From NCBI RefSeq assembly GCF_033100115.1, contig NZ_CP136910.1, positions 3,248,001-3,312,000 of the forward strand: 64,000 nucleotides of DNA. The letters are read 5' to 3'. This DNA comes from Anaerocolumna sp. AGMB13020. Lineage in GTDB: Bacteria; Bacillota; Clostridia; Lachnospirales; Lachnospiraceae. The notes beneath the pieces are model-generated. The model was not told the DNA's origin, did not search any database, and saw nothing but the letters and a program-made list of their open reading frames with translations. Shown here piece by piece: positions 17,079 through 27,480 of this stretch (its first letter is position 1; every line of letters starts with the position of its first letter). The position numbers and the translations under genes are program-made.

Positions 17079-19376
17079 ATGAAAGAATTAAATGTTAGGA
17101 GAGTACTTGTAAGCTCTCTTGGAATTATTATGGCGCGTTCCGTGTTTATGGGAATAAATCCATTTGCCATGGGGTATCTGGCAGCACTGTATCTGGAGCC
17201 TAAGAGTCGGATAATAACGGCGGTGATGGTGGCATTGGGGATAATAACGGCAATGGACAGGGTGGAGATGATAAAATACCTTATAGCCATCCTGGTATTT
17301 TCCATCCTGGTTTCCATGGCAGAGTATCGGAATAAGAAACTTTCCGTCTGGGTTATGGGTGGAGTTGCAGGGGGCTCCATTACATTACTGACCTGTTTTT
17401 ATAGCACCTTAAGCAATGACTTTTTGCATTATGCTGTGCTGGGGCTGGCAGAAGGAATCATTGTATTTGTTTCCTGTCTGATTTTTCGTAAAGGCCTTGG
17501 ACCAATACTGAATCCGCCCTTAAAAGATGAGACCTTATCCAATGAGGAAATTGTAGGATTGGCTGTTATGGGCGGTGTAATTATATATGGGATACCGGAT
17601 ATGAACTCTCTTGGGTTTTCGTTACCCCTAACCTGCGCTTTGTTTTGTATCCTTCTTATTGGTTTTCGGTACGGAGCCGGGTTTGGTGCAGTAATTGGTG
17701 CAGCCTGCGGTATTATAATGGCACTCAGAACCGGAGAACTTAATCAGCTGGGGGTAATGTGTATGCTTGGCATCATCAGCGGAAGTTTTCGTGAAATGGG
17801 AAGGATACCGGATTTTCTGGCCTTTACCGGTGGATTTCTGGTACTTGGAGAATTGTATAAAGACAGTAAATTTAACCTGGAAGGGTTTGGCGTATTGATT
17901 TCCTGTGCAGTATTATTCTTTTTATTGCCTAAAAGTCTGATATATGGAAAAAATAAAGAAGAAAGAGGAAAAGAAGAGGAGGTATTTGTTCATCAGAACC
18001 TGCAGAGTGTTGCCAGAGGAAAACTGAGAGATTTCTCAGAATCCTTCCATAATCTTTCCGCAACCTTTCATTCCATTTCGGAACAGAAGGAGGAGCTTAA
18101 TAAAGTAGACAAAAGAGAGCTCTTTGACAGATTATCAGAGAAACTCTGCAAGGATTGTGAAAATTGCAGTCTGTGCTGGGAAGGTCATTTTTATGAAACC
18201 TATGAAGGGGCTTTCCGTATTATGGAACAGGTAAATGAAAATGGAACCGTATCCTTAAATGAGATACCGGTGGAATTTGCTTCCAGATGCATTTGCCTTG
18301 AGAACTTCCTGGAGGAAGCGAAAAAAAGTATTGAAATTGCAAGAATCAATATGATCTGGAGCAATAAGCTTGCACAAAGCAGAGCCGCCATAGCAGAACA
18401 GTTGGGTGAGGTGGCGAATATTATTGATGACTTTTCCCTGGACTTATATAAACCTTATGAGGGTGCGGACAGTAAGGAAAGAATCGCTCAGGCTTTGCGC
18501 CACAGCCATATCCAGGTGAAAAAGGTTGCTATCTTTGAAAAAAGAGACGGCAAGCAGGAGATTTACCTGACTGCCAAAACCGAAAAAGGCCGATGTATAA
18601 CAGCGAAAGAGGCAGCAGGGATTATAGGGAAGGCCTGCGGGAAAGCCATCAGACCTTATGATGGCTGCAAGAAAGTAATTTCCAGAGAGATGGAGACTTT
18701 CACCTTTGTGGAGGATACGGATTATACTGTATATACAGGGTTTGCCAGAATGAATAAAGACGGAAGTCCGGTATCAGGAGATAATTTCTCTTTTTTGAAT
18801 CCCGACACCGGAACCTTTATGATGAGTCTGGCCGATGGAATGGGTTCCGGACCGGATGCCTGTGAGGAAAGCGAATCGGTAATCGAACTTTTGGAACAAT
18901 TTATGGAGGCTGGTTTTCGTAAGGAATCCGCTATCAAGCTGATCAACTCCATTTTGGTGCTCAGAGATAAGGCAGAGAGCTTTTCCACCATTGATTTGTC
19001 CATTATTAATCTCTATACCGGCTTTTGTGATTTCATTAAGATGGGAGCTGCTTCAACCTTCCTTAAGAAGTCCGGAGAAGTTGAGGTCATACATTCCAAT
19101 GCGCTGCCGGCAGGGGTGGTGCATAGAGCGGATTATGAAATCGTCACCAGAAAGCTTTATGACGGTGAATTTGTTATCATGGCTACGGATGGGGTTGTGG
19201 ACTGTATTACTGGAGACGAGAAGGAGGAGACTATCATTCAATTTATTCAGGAGCTTAAGACAAACAATCCCAAGGAGATGGCAAATGCAATACTTAATAT
19301 GGCCCTTGAACATAACGGCTGGGTGCCTGCAGATGATATGACCGTGTTGGTTGCGGGCTTTTGGAGCAAGACTTGA
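17079..19376 (+). CDS. spoIIE: Stage II sporulation protein E phosphatase
   Basis: SpoIIE is a membrane PP2C phosphatase that dephosphorylates SpoIIAA and so activates sigma-F in the forespore; it also takes part in polar septation. The 765-residue protein has about ten membrane helices in residues 1-290, a regulatory region with a Cys cluster (CKDCENCSLCW, about residue 350), and a C-terminal PP2C domain with GDNFSFLN, MSLADGMGSGPDACEES, FVIMATDGVVDCI and ADDMTVLVAGF. The ATG at 17079 follows AGGGAGGAA. The promoter upstream has the Spo0A-type layout. Confidence 0.96.
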   Translation: MKELNVRRVLVSSLGIIMARSVFMGINPFAMGYLAALYLEPKSRIITAVMVALGIITAMDRVEMIKYLIAILVFSILVSMAEYRNKKLSVWVMGGVAGGSITLLTCFYSTLSNDFLHYAVLGLAEGIIVFVSCLIFRKGLGPILNPPLKDETLSNEEIVGLAVMGGVIIYGIPDMNSLGFSLPLTCALFCILLIGFRYGAGFGAVIGAACGIIMALRTGELNQLGVMCMLGIISGSFREMGRIPDFLAFTGGFLVLGELYKDSKFNLEGFGVLISCAVLFFLLPKSLIYGKNKEERGKEEEVFVHQNLQSVARGKLRDFSESFHNLSATFHSISEQKEELNKVDKRELFDRLSEKLCKDCENCSLCWEGHFYETYEGAFRIMEQVNENGTVSLNEIPVEFASRCICLENFLEEAKKSIEIARINMIWSNKLAQSRAAIAEQLGEVANIIDDFSLDLYKPYEGADSKERIAQALRHSHIQVKKVAIFEKRDGKQEIYLTAKTEKGRCITAKEAAGIIGKACGKAIRPYDGCKKVISREMETFTFVEDTDYTVYTGFARMNKDGSPVSGDNFSFLNPDTGTFMMSLADGMGSGPDACEESESVIELLEQFMEAGFRKESAIKLINSILVLRDKAESFSTIDLSIINLYTGFCDFIKMGAASTFLKKSGEVEVIHSNALPAGVVHRADYEIVTRKLYDGEFVIMATDGVVDCITGDEKEETIIQFIQELKTNNPKEMANAILNMALEHNGWVPADDMTVLVAGFWSKT

Positions 19377-19498
19377 TATTTCTTAATGTTTAAGTTACAA
19401 TAAAAAAAATCAGTATATTTAGGGTGCAGTAAGTATTCAGACACACCATAACAAATGAATAATCAGTCATAAAAGAAAAACCTGAGTTGGAGTTATTC

Positions 19499-20989
19499 AT
19501 GATTAATAAGATAAAACAGTATATTAGTAAATATAACATGCTTGAAAAGGGAGACCAGATTATTGTCGGAGTTTCCGGCGGAGCGGATTCGGTCTGCCTT
19601 TTTCATGTGCTTACAGAGTTGTCTGAAAGCTACGGGCTGACCCTTTTTGTGATTCATGTAAATCACGGTATAAGAGGGGAAGAAGCTGACAGGGACGAAG
19701 AATTTGTCAGAAGCCTGTGCAAAGAGAGGGGAGTGTCCTTTACGGCGGTCTGTAAAGACATCCCTTTCATGGCAAAGGCTCAGGGCTTATCTCTTGAAGA
19801 AGCAGGCAGGATAACGCGATATGAGGTTTTTAATCAGTATCTTAATGCATATAAGTGTAATAAAATTGCAATTGCACATAATAAAAATGATAATGCAGAA
19901 ACAATACTCTTTAATCTGTTCAGGGGCAGCGCCTTAACCGGGCTTACAGGAATCAATCCGGTAAGGGACAATATCATAAGACCCCTCTTATGCCTTGAAA
20001 GACAGGAAATTGAGGCTTATCTAAGCAATCGAAGTGCTGGTTATCTGGATGATTCCACGAACTTTACCCTGGACTATACCAGAAATAAGATACGCCATGG
20101 TATTCTTAAAAATGCCGCAGAGGTCAATAAGCAGGCAATAAGCCATATCAGCCGGGCAGGAGACAGTCTGATGGAAGTAGGAGCCTTTGTTGAGAAAATG
20201 ACTCTTAAGGCCATGGAAAGAGTGCTGGTCAGGGGAGATAATGTAAGAAGGAATCTTCCAAAAAAAGATGTGTACTCTTCGGACAATAATACTGAGATAA
20301 AAGAAGCGGCACTTCAAGGAAAGGTACAGCTTTTAACAGAGGAGCTTATAAAGGAAGACATTGTTATACAGAAAGAGCTGGTGCGAAAAGCCCTTTCTTT
20401 TCTTAGTGGCAGCTTAAAGGATCTGGAAGCTGTTCATGTTACGGCAGTGTTAGACCTTGTCAGCAAGCAGACAGGAAAACGGGTGAATCTTCCCTATGGA
20501 ATAACGGCAGTAAAGGAGTATAATCATATTTCCTTTGTAAAAGATAAGAAGAACAGCAGCTGTATTGATACATCTCCGCCTGAAAATGAGCTTGTACAGG
20601 AGCTTAATATACCTGGCAGAACTCCTTTGCCGGACAGGGAAATTAGTCTGATAACAGAAGTTATGAATTATAAAAAAAATATGATAATTCCACAAAATCT
20701 CTATACGAAATGGTTTGACTATGATAAAATTAAGGATACTGTGTTAATCCGTAGGAGAAAACAGGGCGATTACCTTTGTATTGATGCAAGAGGAAGCACA
20801 AAAAAATTAAAAGCCTATTTTATTGATGAAAAAGTACCAAGGCAGATAAGAGATGTCCAGCCTTTGTTAGCAGACGGCTCCCATATTGTATGGGTAATCG
20901 GCGGCAGAATCAGTGAAGCCTATAAGGTGGATGAGAATACAAAGCGGATACTTCAGATAAAATTAACGGAGGAAAAAGAAAATGAATGA
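19499..20989 (+). CDS. tilS: tRNA(Ile)-lysidine synthase
   Basis: TilS adds lysine to C34 of tRNA-Ile(CAU), an essential step for reading AUA. The 496-residue protein has the PP-loop SGGADS at residues 26-31 (IIVGVSGGADSVCLFHVL), HVNHGIRGEEADRDEEFV, AHNKNDNAETILFNLFRGSA and a C-terminal TilS domain (RRRKQGDYLCIDARG). A TTG at 19487 could extend it by four codons, but TTGGAG 6 nt before the ATG at 19499 supports the shorter form. Its end overlaps hpt by 8 nt, indicating coupling. Confidence 0.95.
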   Translation: MINKIKQYISKYNMLEKGDQIIVGVSGGADSVCLFHVLTELSESYGLTLFVIHVNHGIRGEEADRDEEFVRSLCKERGVSFTAVCKDIPFMAKAQGLSLEEAGRITRYEVFNQYLNAYKCNKIAIAHNKNDNAETILFNLFRGSALTGLTGINPVRDNIIRPLLCLERQEIEAYLSNRSAGYLDDSTNFTLDYTRNKIRHGILKNAAEVNKQAISHISRAGDSLMEVGAFVEKMTLKAMERVLVRGDNVRRNLPKKDVYSSDNNTEIKEAALQGKVQLLTEELIKEDIVIQKELVRKALSFLSGSLKDLEAVHVTAVLDLVSKQTGKRVNLPYGITAVKEYNHISFVKDKKNSSCIDTSPPENELVQELNIPGRTPLPDREISLITEVMNYKKNMIIPQNLYTKWFDYDKIKDTVLIRRRKQGDYLCIDARGSTKKLKAYFIDEKVPRQIRDVQPLLADGSHIVWVIGGRISEAYKVDENTKRILQIKLTEEKENE

Positions 20990-21503
20990 AAATATCAAAG
21001 TATTAATATCACAAGAAGAGGTAGATAAGAAGATTCGCAGTCTGGGAGAGCAGATCAGCAAGGATTATGCGGGAAAAGAACTGCATCTTATTTGTGTTTT
21101 AAAGGGAGGGGTATTTATTACCTGTGAATTGGCTAAGAATATAGATGTTCCCCTGTCTCTGGACTTTATGTCCGTATCTAGTTACGGAGATGGCTTTGTA
21201 AGCTCAGGAAGAGTAAAGATCATAAAAGACCTGGACGATTCCATAGAAGATAAAGAAGTACTTATTGTAGAGGATATCATTGATTCCGGTAATACGCTGA
21301 AATATCTGGTAGATCTTTTATACAGCAGAAAGCCTAAGAGTATAAAAATATGTACCTTGCTGGATAAACCGGACAGAAGAACTGCAGAAGTGAACGTAGA
21401 TTACGTAGGATTTCAGATACCCGATGAATTTGTGGTAGGATATGGGCTGGATTATACCCAAAAATATAGAAACCTGCCCTATATCGGAGTGATTGAGCAA
21501 TAG
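20982..21503 (+). CDS. hpt: Hypoxanthine phosphoribosyltransferase
   Basis: This purine salvage enzyme makes IMP/GMP from hypoxanthine or guanine and PRPP. The 173-residue protein carries the PRPP-binding motif VLIVEDIIDSGNTLKYL, an N-terminal LKGGVFITCELA and FQIPDEFVVGYGLDY near the end. tilS-hpt-ftsH is the same order as in B. subtilis. GGAGG precedes the ATG inside the tilS coding end. Confidence 0.95.
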   Translation: MNENIKVLISQEEVDKKIRSLGEQISKDYAGKELHLICVLKGGVFITCELAKNIDVPLSLDFMSVSSYGDGFVSSGRVKIIKDLDDSIEDKEVLIVEDIIDSGNTLKYLVDLLYSRKPKSIKICTLLDKPDRRTAEVNVDYVGFQIPDEFVVGYGLDYTQKYRNLPYIGVIEQ

Positions 21504-21518
21504 AAAGGAGGTCTGTCT

Positions 21519-23402
21519 GTGAAGAGACAACTGAAAGGATATGGAGCTTATCTCATTATCCTTGGAATTATTTTGGTCTTATCCCTTGTCCACCAGAATA
21601 TAAGGAACAATCAAAGCGATCAGTACGAGTACAACAACTTTTTGGAGGATGTATCAAAAAGTAATATAACCGATGTTAAGATCTATCAGAATCAGGAACC
21701 ACCGACGGGAAGGGTTATCGTTACGTTGAAGGATAAGAACGTAAAGAAATTCTATGTACCGGATGTCAAAGAGGTAAGGGATCTTGCGGTTGCAAATTCC
21801 GATAAATTTACACATCAGTTTTATGATGTGGCAAAACCTAACTGGTTCCTGACACTGCTGCCTTATCTGTTAGGGTTTGTAGTTATAATATTACTATTTT
21901 CCTATATGTCCAATCAAGCTGCCGGAGGCGGCGGAGGCGGCAGTAAGGTTATGAACTTTGGCAAGAGCCGGGCGAAAATGACCACTGACGAGAATAAGAA
22001 GACTACATTTAAGAATGTAGCAGGGCTTGAGGAAGAGAAAGAAGAGCTTCAGGAAATCGTAGATTTCCTAAAAACACCCAAGAAATATACCCAGGTGGGA
22101 GCAAGAATTCCCAAAGGCGTACTTTTAGAAGGACCTCCCGGAACCGGTAAGACCCTTCTTGCAAAAGCGGTAGCAGGAGAAGCAGGGGTACCTTTCTTTA
22201 GTATCTCAGGTTCTGATTTTGTTGAGATGTTTGTTGGTGTTGGTGCCTCCAGAGTAAGAGATTTGTTTGAGGACGCCAAGAAACACTCCCCTTGTATTAT
22301 CTTTATTGATGAGATCGATGCCGTTGCCAGAAGAAGAGGAACCGGAATGGGCGGCGGACATGATGAAAGAGAGCAGACTTTAAATCAGCTGTTAGTAGAG
22401 ATGGATGGTTTTGGTGTCAATGAAGGTATTATTGTCATGGCTGCCACTAACCGTGTGGATATTCTGGATCCTGCCATTTTAAGACCTGGACGTTTTGACC
22501 GTAAGGTATTAGTGGGAAGACCGGATGTAAAAGGCAGAGAAGAAATTCTCCAGGTACACGCAAAAGGTAAACCCTTAGGTGAGGATGTAGACTTAAAGAG
22601 GATAGCCCAGACCACTGCCGGTTTCACCGGTGCTGATCTTGAAAATCTCTTAAATGAAGCTGCGATCAGCGCAGCCAAAGATAACCGCTCTTACATTGTT
22701 CATGAGGATATCAATAAATCCTTTATCAAAGTAGGTATCGGTACGGAGAAAAAAAGCAAGGTTATTTCTGATAAAGAAAAGAGGATCACCGCTTATCACG
22801 AAGCAGGGCATGCTATTCTCTTCCATCTTCTCCCCGATGTGGGGCCTGTATATACTGTGTCTATCATTCCAACTGGAAATGGTGCGGCAGGTTATACCAT
22901 GCCTTTACCGGAAAAGGATGAGATGTTCCATACAAAGGGTGGCATGAAGCAGGATATTATTGTAGGTCTTGGAGGCCGTGCGGCAGAAGAGCTGATATTT
23001 GATGATATCACCACCGGGGCTTCTTCGGATATTAAGATGGCAACAAAGACTGCCAGAGCCATGATAACAAAATATGGTTTCTCCTCCAATGTAGGTATGG
23101 TTAATTATGACAGTGATGATGACGAAGTGTTTATCGGAAGAGATCTGGCACATACCAGAAGCTACAGTGAGAATGTTGCCAGAATCATAGATGATGAAGT
23201 GAAAGGGATGATTGACAACTGTTACAGTGAAGCCAAGAGATTCCTTACAGAATATATGGATGTACTTCACAGCTGCGCGAAACTCTTAATCGAGAAAGAG
23301 CGAATTAATCGTGAAGAATTTGAAGCCCTGTTCCTGCACAGAGGAGATGGTTCCAATCTTACCCAAAATGAAGGCGGTAATACACCAATTTTAGAGGTCT
23401 AA
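21519..23402 (+). CDS. ftsH: ATP-dependent zinc metalloprotease FtsH
   Basis: FtsH is a membrane-bound AAA+ protease that degrades misfolded membrane proteins and regulators. The 627-residue protein has membrane helices near residues 8-24 and 110-130, Walker A GPPGTGKT at 205-212, Walker [11 protein letters not shown], the second region of homology with [10 protein letters not shown], and the zinc site HEAGH at 427-431. The start is GTG at 21519 with AAAGGAGG 8 nt upstream. It is the last gene of the tilS-hpt-ftsH operon. Confidence 0.97.
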   Translation: MKRQLKGYGAYLIILGIILVLSLVHQNIRNNQSDQYEYNNFLEDVSKSNITDVKIYQNQEPPTGRVIVTLKDKNVKKFYVPDVKEVRDLAVANSDKFTHQFYDVAKPNWFLTLLPYLLGFVVIILLFSYMSNQAAGGGGGGSKVMNFGKSRAKMTTDENKKTTFKNVAGLEEEKEELQEIVDFLKTPKKYTQVGARIPKGVLLEGPPGTGKTLLAKAVAGEAGVPFFSISGSDFVEMFVGVGASRVRDLFEDAKKHSPCIIFIDEIDAVARRRGTGMGGGHDEREQTLNQLLVEMDGFGVNEGIIVMAATNRVDILDPAILRPGRFDRKVLVGRPDVKGREEILQVHAKGKPLGEDVDLKRIAQTTAGFTGADLENLLNEAAISAAKDNRSYIVHEDINKSFIKVGIGTEKKSKVISDKEKRITAYHEAGHAILFHLLPDVGPVYTVSIIPTGNGAAGYTMPLPEKDEMFHTKGGMKQDIIVGLGGRAAEELIFDDITTGASSDIKMATKTARAMITKYGFSSNVGMVNYDSDDDEVFIGRDLAHTRSYSENVARIIDDEVKGMIDNCYSEAKRFLTEYMDVLHSCAKLLIEKERINREEFEALFLHRGDGSNLTQNEGGNTPILEV

Positions 23403-23811
23403 GGGCAGGTTACAAAAAAAGACTGCAAAATATAAGGTTTTTATATAATATTTTCGGGGGCTGTAAAAGCTAAAATGAGGTGAGTGATAAAAACAGACAA
23501 AAAAATTTTTTAAAACTTTTTAAGTTTGTGCACACTTTTTGAATATATGGTGATATACTAATACTCGTAAACCCCAATACATTATATAGTTTTTGCTACA
23601 CCCCATAAGTAACAAAATACCTTCTCCAAGAAAAGGACAGCATCGATGGCTGTCCTTTTCTTTGTCCAAAAATAGTTATAATTTCTGGTTGCTATTTTTG
23701 AACGTATGCTTTAATATACATTATCAGAGACAAATATTTCGGAAAGTTTCGTAAAATAAAAAGCAGAATTCAGAGTGCTGGCAATATGCCCTGATAAAAG
23801 GAAAGGTTTGT
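23403..23811 (+). other. Gap after ftsH with a possible small RNA
   Basis: These 409 bp contain no protein gene. The region 23560-23664 has a TATACT box at about 23573 and ends in a strong intrinsic terminator (23630-23664) far from any stop codon, so a roughly 80-nt transcript is possible. Alternatively the hairpin terminates the ftsH operon. Confidence 0.4.
23630..23664 (+). terminator. Strong intrinsic terminator
   Basis: GAAAAGGACAGC (23630-23641) pairs perfectly with GCTGTCCTTTTC (23649-23660) around the loop ATCGATG; TTTG follows. The run of A on the 5' side makes it potentially bidirectional. Confidence 0.85.
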
Positions 23812-25872
23812 TTGATATATATGATAAATAAAAATGCGCTGTACAGTGACGGAACGATTGATTACAGAAACCCCATGGAACCCAATGAATTTGAGAAGGT
23901 AGTAATACGATTACGAACTCAAAAGGGTGAATTAAGCGTTTTCATGCATTTCTCCGGAAATACGCAGGAATTTTCAGCTGTTAAGATGGATAGAACCCAC
24001 AGTGATATATATTTTGATTATTATGAAAGCGTTATTGCGTTAGAGAACTATGTGGTTAATTATTACTTTGAAATATCAGATGGTGAGCAGACCTGCTATT
24101 ACAACCGGGCAGGAGGAACCGATAAGCTTCAGGAGAAGTTCCATTTTACCTTAACTCCTGGATTTCATACACCGGATTGGGCAAAAGGTGCGGTTATGTA
24201 TCAGATCTATGTGGACCGCTTTTATAACGGAGATACTGGCAATGATGTTACCGATAGGGAGTATTATTATGTAGGGGACTGTGTGACAAAGGCAGAGGAC
24301 TGGTATCAATATCCGGCATCTGTAGGCATCAGGGAATTTTATGGAGGCGACCTGTTAGGCGTTATTAAGAAAATGGATTATCTGAAAGACCTTGGTGTGG
24401 AAGTAATCTATTTGAATCCGGTGTTCGTTTCCCCCTCCAATCACAAATATGATACCCAGGACTATGACTATGTAGACCCGCATCTGGGAGTTGTTGTAGA
24501 AGACAGTGAAGAGGCGCTGCCAGAAGGAGTATACGACAACCGTAGGGCAAACCGTTACAAAAAAAGGGTTACAAGCAGGATCAATCTTGAGAAAAGCAAT
24601 GAGCTTCTTGTAAAGCTTGTGGAAACTGCACATGAAAAAGGTATGAAGGTAATATTAGACGGAGTCTTCAATCACTGCGGTTCTTTTCACAAATGGCTGG
24701 ACAGAGAAGGTATTTATGAAGGAGAAGAGGACTTTAAACCCGGTGCATATTGGGAGAAGACCAGCCCATATAGGGATTATTTTAATTTTAAAGAGGATAA
24801 ATGGCCTGGTAACGGCAGTTATGATGGCTGGTGGGGGTATGAGACCTTGCCTAAGTTAAATTATGAGGGTTCCCGTAAGCTCTATGATGAAATTCTAAAG
24901 ATAGGAGCTAAATGGGTATCACCACCTTTTAATTGTGACGGCTGGAGGCTTGACGTAGCTGCAGATTTAGGTCTGACCAGAGAGTTTAACCATCAATTCT
25001 GGAAGGACTTTAGAAAGGCAGTAAAAACAGCTAATCCGGAGGCGGTTATCCTGGCAGAGCATTACGGCGATTCAAAGGAATGGCTTTTAGGAGAAGAATG
25101 GGATACTGTAATGAATTACGATGCTTTTATGGAGCCGCTTACCTGGTTCCTTACAGGTATGGAAAAGCACAGTGATTCCTATGAGGAATCTCTGTACAAT
25201 TCGGGAGCTGCTTTCGAAGGTCTGATGAAAAATGCTATGGTTGGTATGCAGACCACCTCCTTGCTGACCGCCATGAATGAACTCTCCAATCACGATCATT
25301 CCAGATTCTTAACCAGAACCAACAAAAGGGTTGGCAGAACGGCAACGGCAGGACCTCAGGCTGCGGATAATGGCATAGATCTTGGCGTGTTCCGGGAGGC
25401 GGTAACGGTACAGATGACCTGGCCTGGGGCACCTACTATCTACTATGGCGATGAAGCCGGCTTATGCGGCTGGACGGATCCGGATAACCGAAGAAGTTAT
25501 CCCTGGGGAAGAGAAGACCAGGAGCTGATTCAATTCCATAAGGATATTATTAATATTCATAAAACCTATGATACCTTAAAAACCGGCTCCCATCTGATGC
25601 TGCATGCTGATTATGGCTATTTGTGTTATGGAAGATTTGACAAGAAAGATAAATTTATTATTGCCTTAAATAATACAGAAGCGCAAATGGAGGTGGAGAT
25701 TGAAGCCTGGCGTATAGGGATTGAGGATAAGGAAACACTAGCAAGGCTGCTATTAACAACCAGAGATGGCTATTGTCTGGATTCAGAAATGTATTATACC
25801 GATGGAGGAGTTTTAAAGCTAACGCTTCCTCCGGCGGCTTCGGTTATCATAAAGAATTTCTTCCAGGCATAA
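23812..25872 (+). CDS. GH13 alpha-glucan hydrolase with N-terminal CBM34-like domain
   Basis: This is a neopullulanase/cyclomaltodextrinase-like alpha-amylase family enzyme of 686 residues without a signal peptide, so probably cytoplasmic, cutting imported maltodextrins or glycogen-derived glucans. An N-terminal beta domain (residues about 1-115) precedes the TIM barrel. Catalytic residues are visible: region I DGVFNH at 283-288, nucleophile Asp381 in GWRLDVAAD, acid Glu416 in ILAEHYGD and Asp495 in ELSNHDHSRF. The start is TTG at 23812, 5 nt after GGAAAGG; ATG at 23821 is an alternative that removes three residues. Confidence 0.88.
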   Translation: MIYMINKNALYSDGTIDYRNPMEPNEFEKVVIRLRTQKGELSVFMHFSGNTQEFSAVKMDRTHSDIYFDYYESVIALENYVVNYYFEISDGEQTCYYNRAGGTDKLQEKFHFTLTPGFHTPDWAKGAVMYQIYVDRFYNGDTGNDVTDREYYYVGDCVTKAEDWYQYPASVGIREFYGGDLLGVIKKMDYLKDLGVEVIYLNPVFVSPSNHKYDTQDYDYVDPHLGVVVEDSEEALPEGVYDNRRANRYKKRVTSRINLEKSNELLVKLVETAHEKGMKVILDGVFNHCGSFHKWLDREGIYEGEEDFKPGAYWEKTSPYRDYFNFKEDKWPGNGSYDGWWGYETLPKLNYEGSRKLYDEILKIGAKWVSPPFNCDGWRLDVAADLGLTREFNHQFWKDFRKAVKTANPEAVILAEHYGDSKEWLLGEEWDTVMNYDAFMEPLTWFLTGMEKHSDSYEESLYNSGAAFEGLMKNAMVGMQTTSLLTAMNELSNHDHSRFLTRTNKRVGRTATAGPQAADNGIDLGVFREAVTVQMTWPGAPTIYYGDEAGLCGWTDPDNRRSYPWGREDQELIQFHKDIINIHKTYDTLKTGSHLMLHADYGYLCYGRFDKKDKFIIALNNTEAQMEVEIEAWRIGIEDKETLARLLLTTRDGYCLDSEMYYTDGGVLKLTLPPAASVIIKNFFQA

Positions 25873-25922
25873 GTGTATTTTTATTATTTTTTGAATTTTA
25901 TAAAAAACTTGTACAAAAGCAC

Positions 25923-25951
25923 TTGAAATCTATTTGTGACTGTGTTATAAT
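25923..25951 (+). promoter_or_regulatory. Sigma-A promoter for tRNA-Leu/tRNA-Gly
   Basis: TTGAAA (25923-25928) and TATAAT (25946-25951) with a 17-bp spacer, 26 nt before tRNA-Leu. Confidence 0.88.
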
Positions 25952-25977
25952 CTAACCTTGTCAGAAAGATTTTAGAT

Positions 25978-26063
25978 GCCGGCGTGGCGGAACTGGCAGA
26001 CGCACAGGACTTAAAATCCTGCGGGCCTAATCGCCCGTACCGGTTCGATTCCGGTCGCCGGCA
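25978..26063 (+). tRNA. tRNA-Leu (TAA)
   Basis: An 86-nt class II tRNA with acceptor GCCGGCG/CGCCGGC, anticodon arm AGGAC-TTAAA-ATCCT giving anticodon TAA, a long variable arm (GCGGGCCTAATCGCCCGT) and T-loop GGTTCGATTCC. CCA is not encoded. Confidence 0.95.
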
Positions 26064-26090
26064 TGGTTTTTAAAATCTCATAATAGATTT

Positions 26091-26161
26091 GCGGGTGTAG
26101 TTCAATGGTAGAACACTAGCCTTCCAAGCTAGATACGTGGGTTCGATTCCCATCACCCGCT
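26091..26161 (+). tRNA. tRNA-Gly (TCC)
   Basis: A 71-nt tRNA with acceptor GCGGGTG/CACCCGC, anticodon loop CTTCCAA with anticodon TCC, T-arm GGGTTCGATTCCC and discriminator T. It lies 27 nt after tRNA-Leu and shares its promoter. Confidence 0.95.
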
Positions 26162-26336
26162 TTTTTCATGCCCATTTTTCCAAATGTCACCTTGGCAGTC
26201 TTTGCTAAGGGAAGTGATGGAATGTAGTAAATTTATAAGTTTAAGTAAAAAAACCGAGCATACTAATTTTCAACCGAATGAAATGCGCTGACAGCTAACA
26301 GCTCATGCGCTATTAATCAGAAAGGATGAAAAAGGT

Positions 26337-26750
26337 ATGCTTAAAATAAATAACACGTTAAAATATATTCTTTTTTTCTTTGTGGGAGGTTTCATCTATT
26401 GTGGCATTGAGACCTTATTCAGAGGTTATTCCCACATCTCCATGCTCATTGCAGGTGGCATCTGTTTTCTTATAATCGATTTTATTAATCAGAAATACGG
26501 TCATGAAATTCCTCTTCCGGGAAAAATGTTTCTTGCTTCTCTGGCAATAACGGCAGTGGAGCTGGTTGCGGGAATAATCGTTAATCTGTGGATGAACCTC
26601 AATGTCTGGGATTATTCAGAGATTCCCTTAAATGCCTGGGGGCAGATATGTCCTTTGTTCAGCCTGGTATGGTTTGTACTGGCAGCGCCGGCTATCTGGC
26701 TGGATAATCAGCTTAGAGGATTTCTGGCAGGAAATAATGTGAGGGCGTAA
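26337..26750 (+). CDS. CmpB-like integral membrane protein (putative ABC-transporter type IV family)
   Basis: The 137-residue protein has four predicted membrane helices (about residues 9-27, 32-48, 62-85 and 104-122). It carries WMNLNVWDYSEIPLNAWGQI, which resembles the conserved W-DYS-P-N-WGQ-C core of the family annotated as putative ABC-transporter type IV (CmpB). The true function of this family is not established. No ATPase gene is adjacent. A GCGC/AGCT-rich hairpin (26285-26310) lies upstream of the ribosome-binding site GAAAGG. Confidence 0.7.
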   Translation: MLKINNTLKYILFFFVGGFIYCGIETLFRGYSHISMLIAGGICFLIIDFINQKYGHEIPLPGKMFLASLAITAVELVAGIIVNLWMNLNVWDYSEIPLNAWGQICPLFSLVWFVLAAPAIWLDNQLRGFLAGNNVRA

Positions 26751-26784
26751 AGACTCTGAGGTAAAGCATATATATTGCAGTACG

Positions 26785-27033
26785 GGAGGTTTTGGGGGCG
26801 GACGATAATTCGAGGTTCTGTTTATACGTTTTGTTCTTCGAGAATCCTATTCCACTAAAGCGGCAGGAACTGTTCCTGGCAGGTAAAATTAAACCAAACT
26901 CGCTGGTAGTTTGTCTCAGTGTAAGCTGTTGTGCTCAAACAGTGGTTTAATTTAACCTAGTCACAGTTTCTGCCGCTTAAGTGGAATAAGGATTCTCTCA
27001 ATACAAAACTACTAAACAGAACCTCAAATTATC
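26785..27033 (+). repeat. Long palindromic element, copy 3 (subtype B, forward)
   Basis: The 230-bp palindrome at 26804-27033 has ends GATAATT/AATTATC and the left flank GTTTTGGGGGCGGACG. Helices include AAGCGGCAG/CTGCCGCTT and GAGAATCC/GGATTCTC, with the asymmetric internal loop GTTCCTGGCAGGT opposite ACCTAGTCACAG. The apex carries AACTCGCTG and GCTCAAAC separated by a 25-nt insert relative to subtype A. Confidence 0.85.
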
Positions 27034-27480
27034 TGTTTTTTGATCATAACCTTTCAGTTTGCTGGTATTGATGTATGGAATTATGATTTTGGATATTGCG
27101 GTCTTTACATGCTGAGGTATATGAGAAGAGGTAGGGTTTTGAGAGAATGACATCCAGATTGTGAAACGCCAAGGATTTTAAGTATTATGGTAATAGTAGC
27201 TGATGATAAAATTTCTTGAAGTATCTGTGTCAAAGACTTTAGGGGGATGAATCAATCTACTTTATGAGAAGCTGATGGATTTTTGTTATAATAAATGTAT
27301 CCTTAATATAATACAGTTCATGATTCTAATGAGCGATTAATAATTTTGCTTCATCAGTTGGGTAATTACCAAAACCGCCACTTTCGATTTCACTTATTTA
27401 TCATTATTATTATAATTTTACACCTGCAATATCTGTTGAGTGATGTTTAGCCTTATTTCAGTCGATAAAACTTGTTTCTT

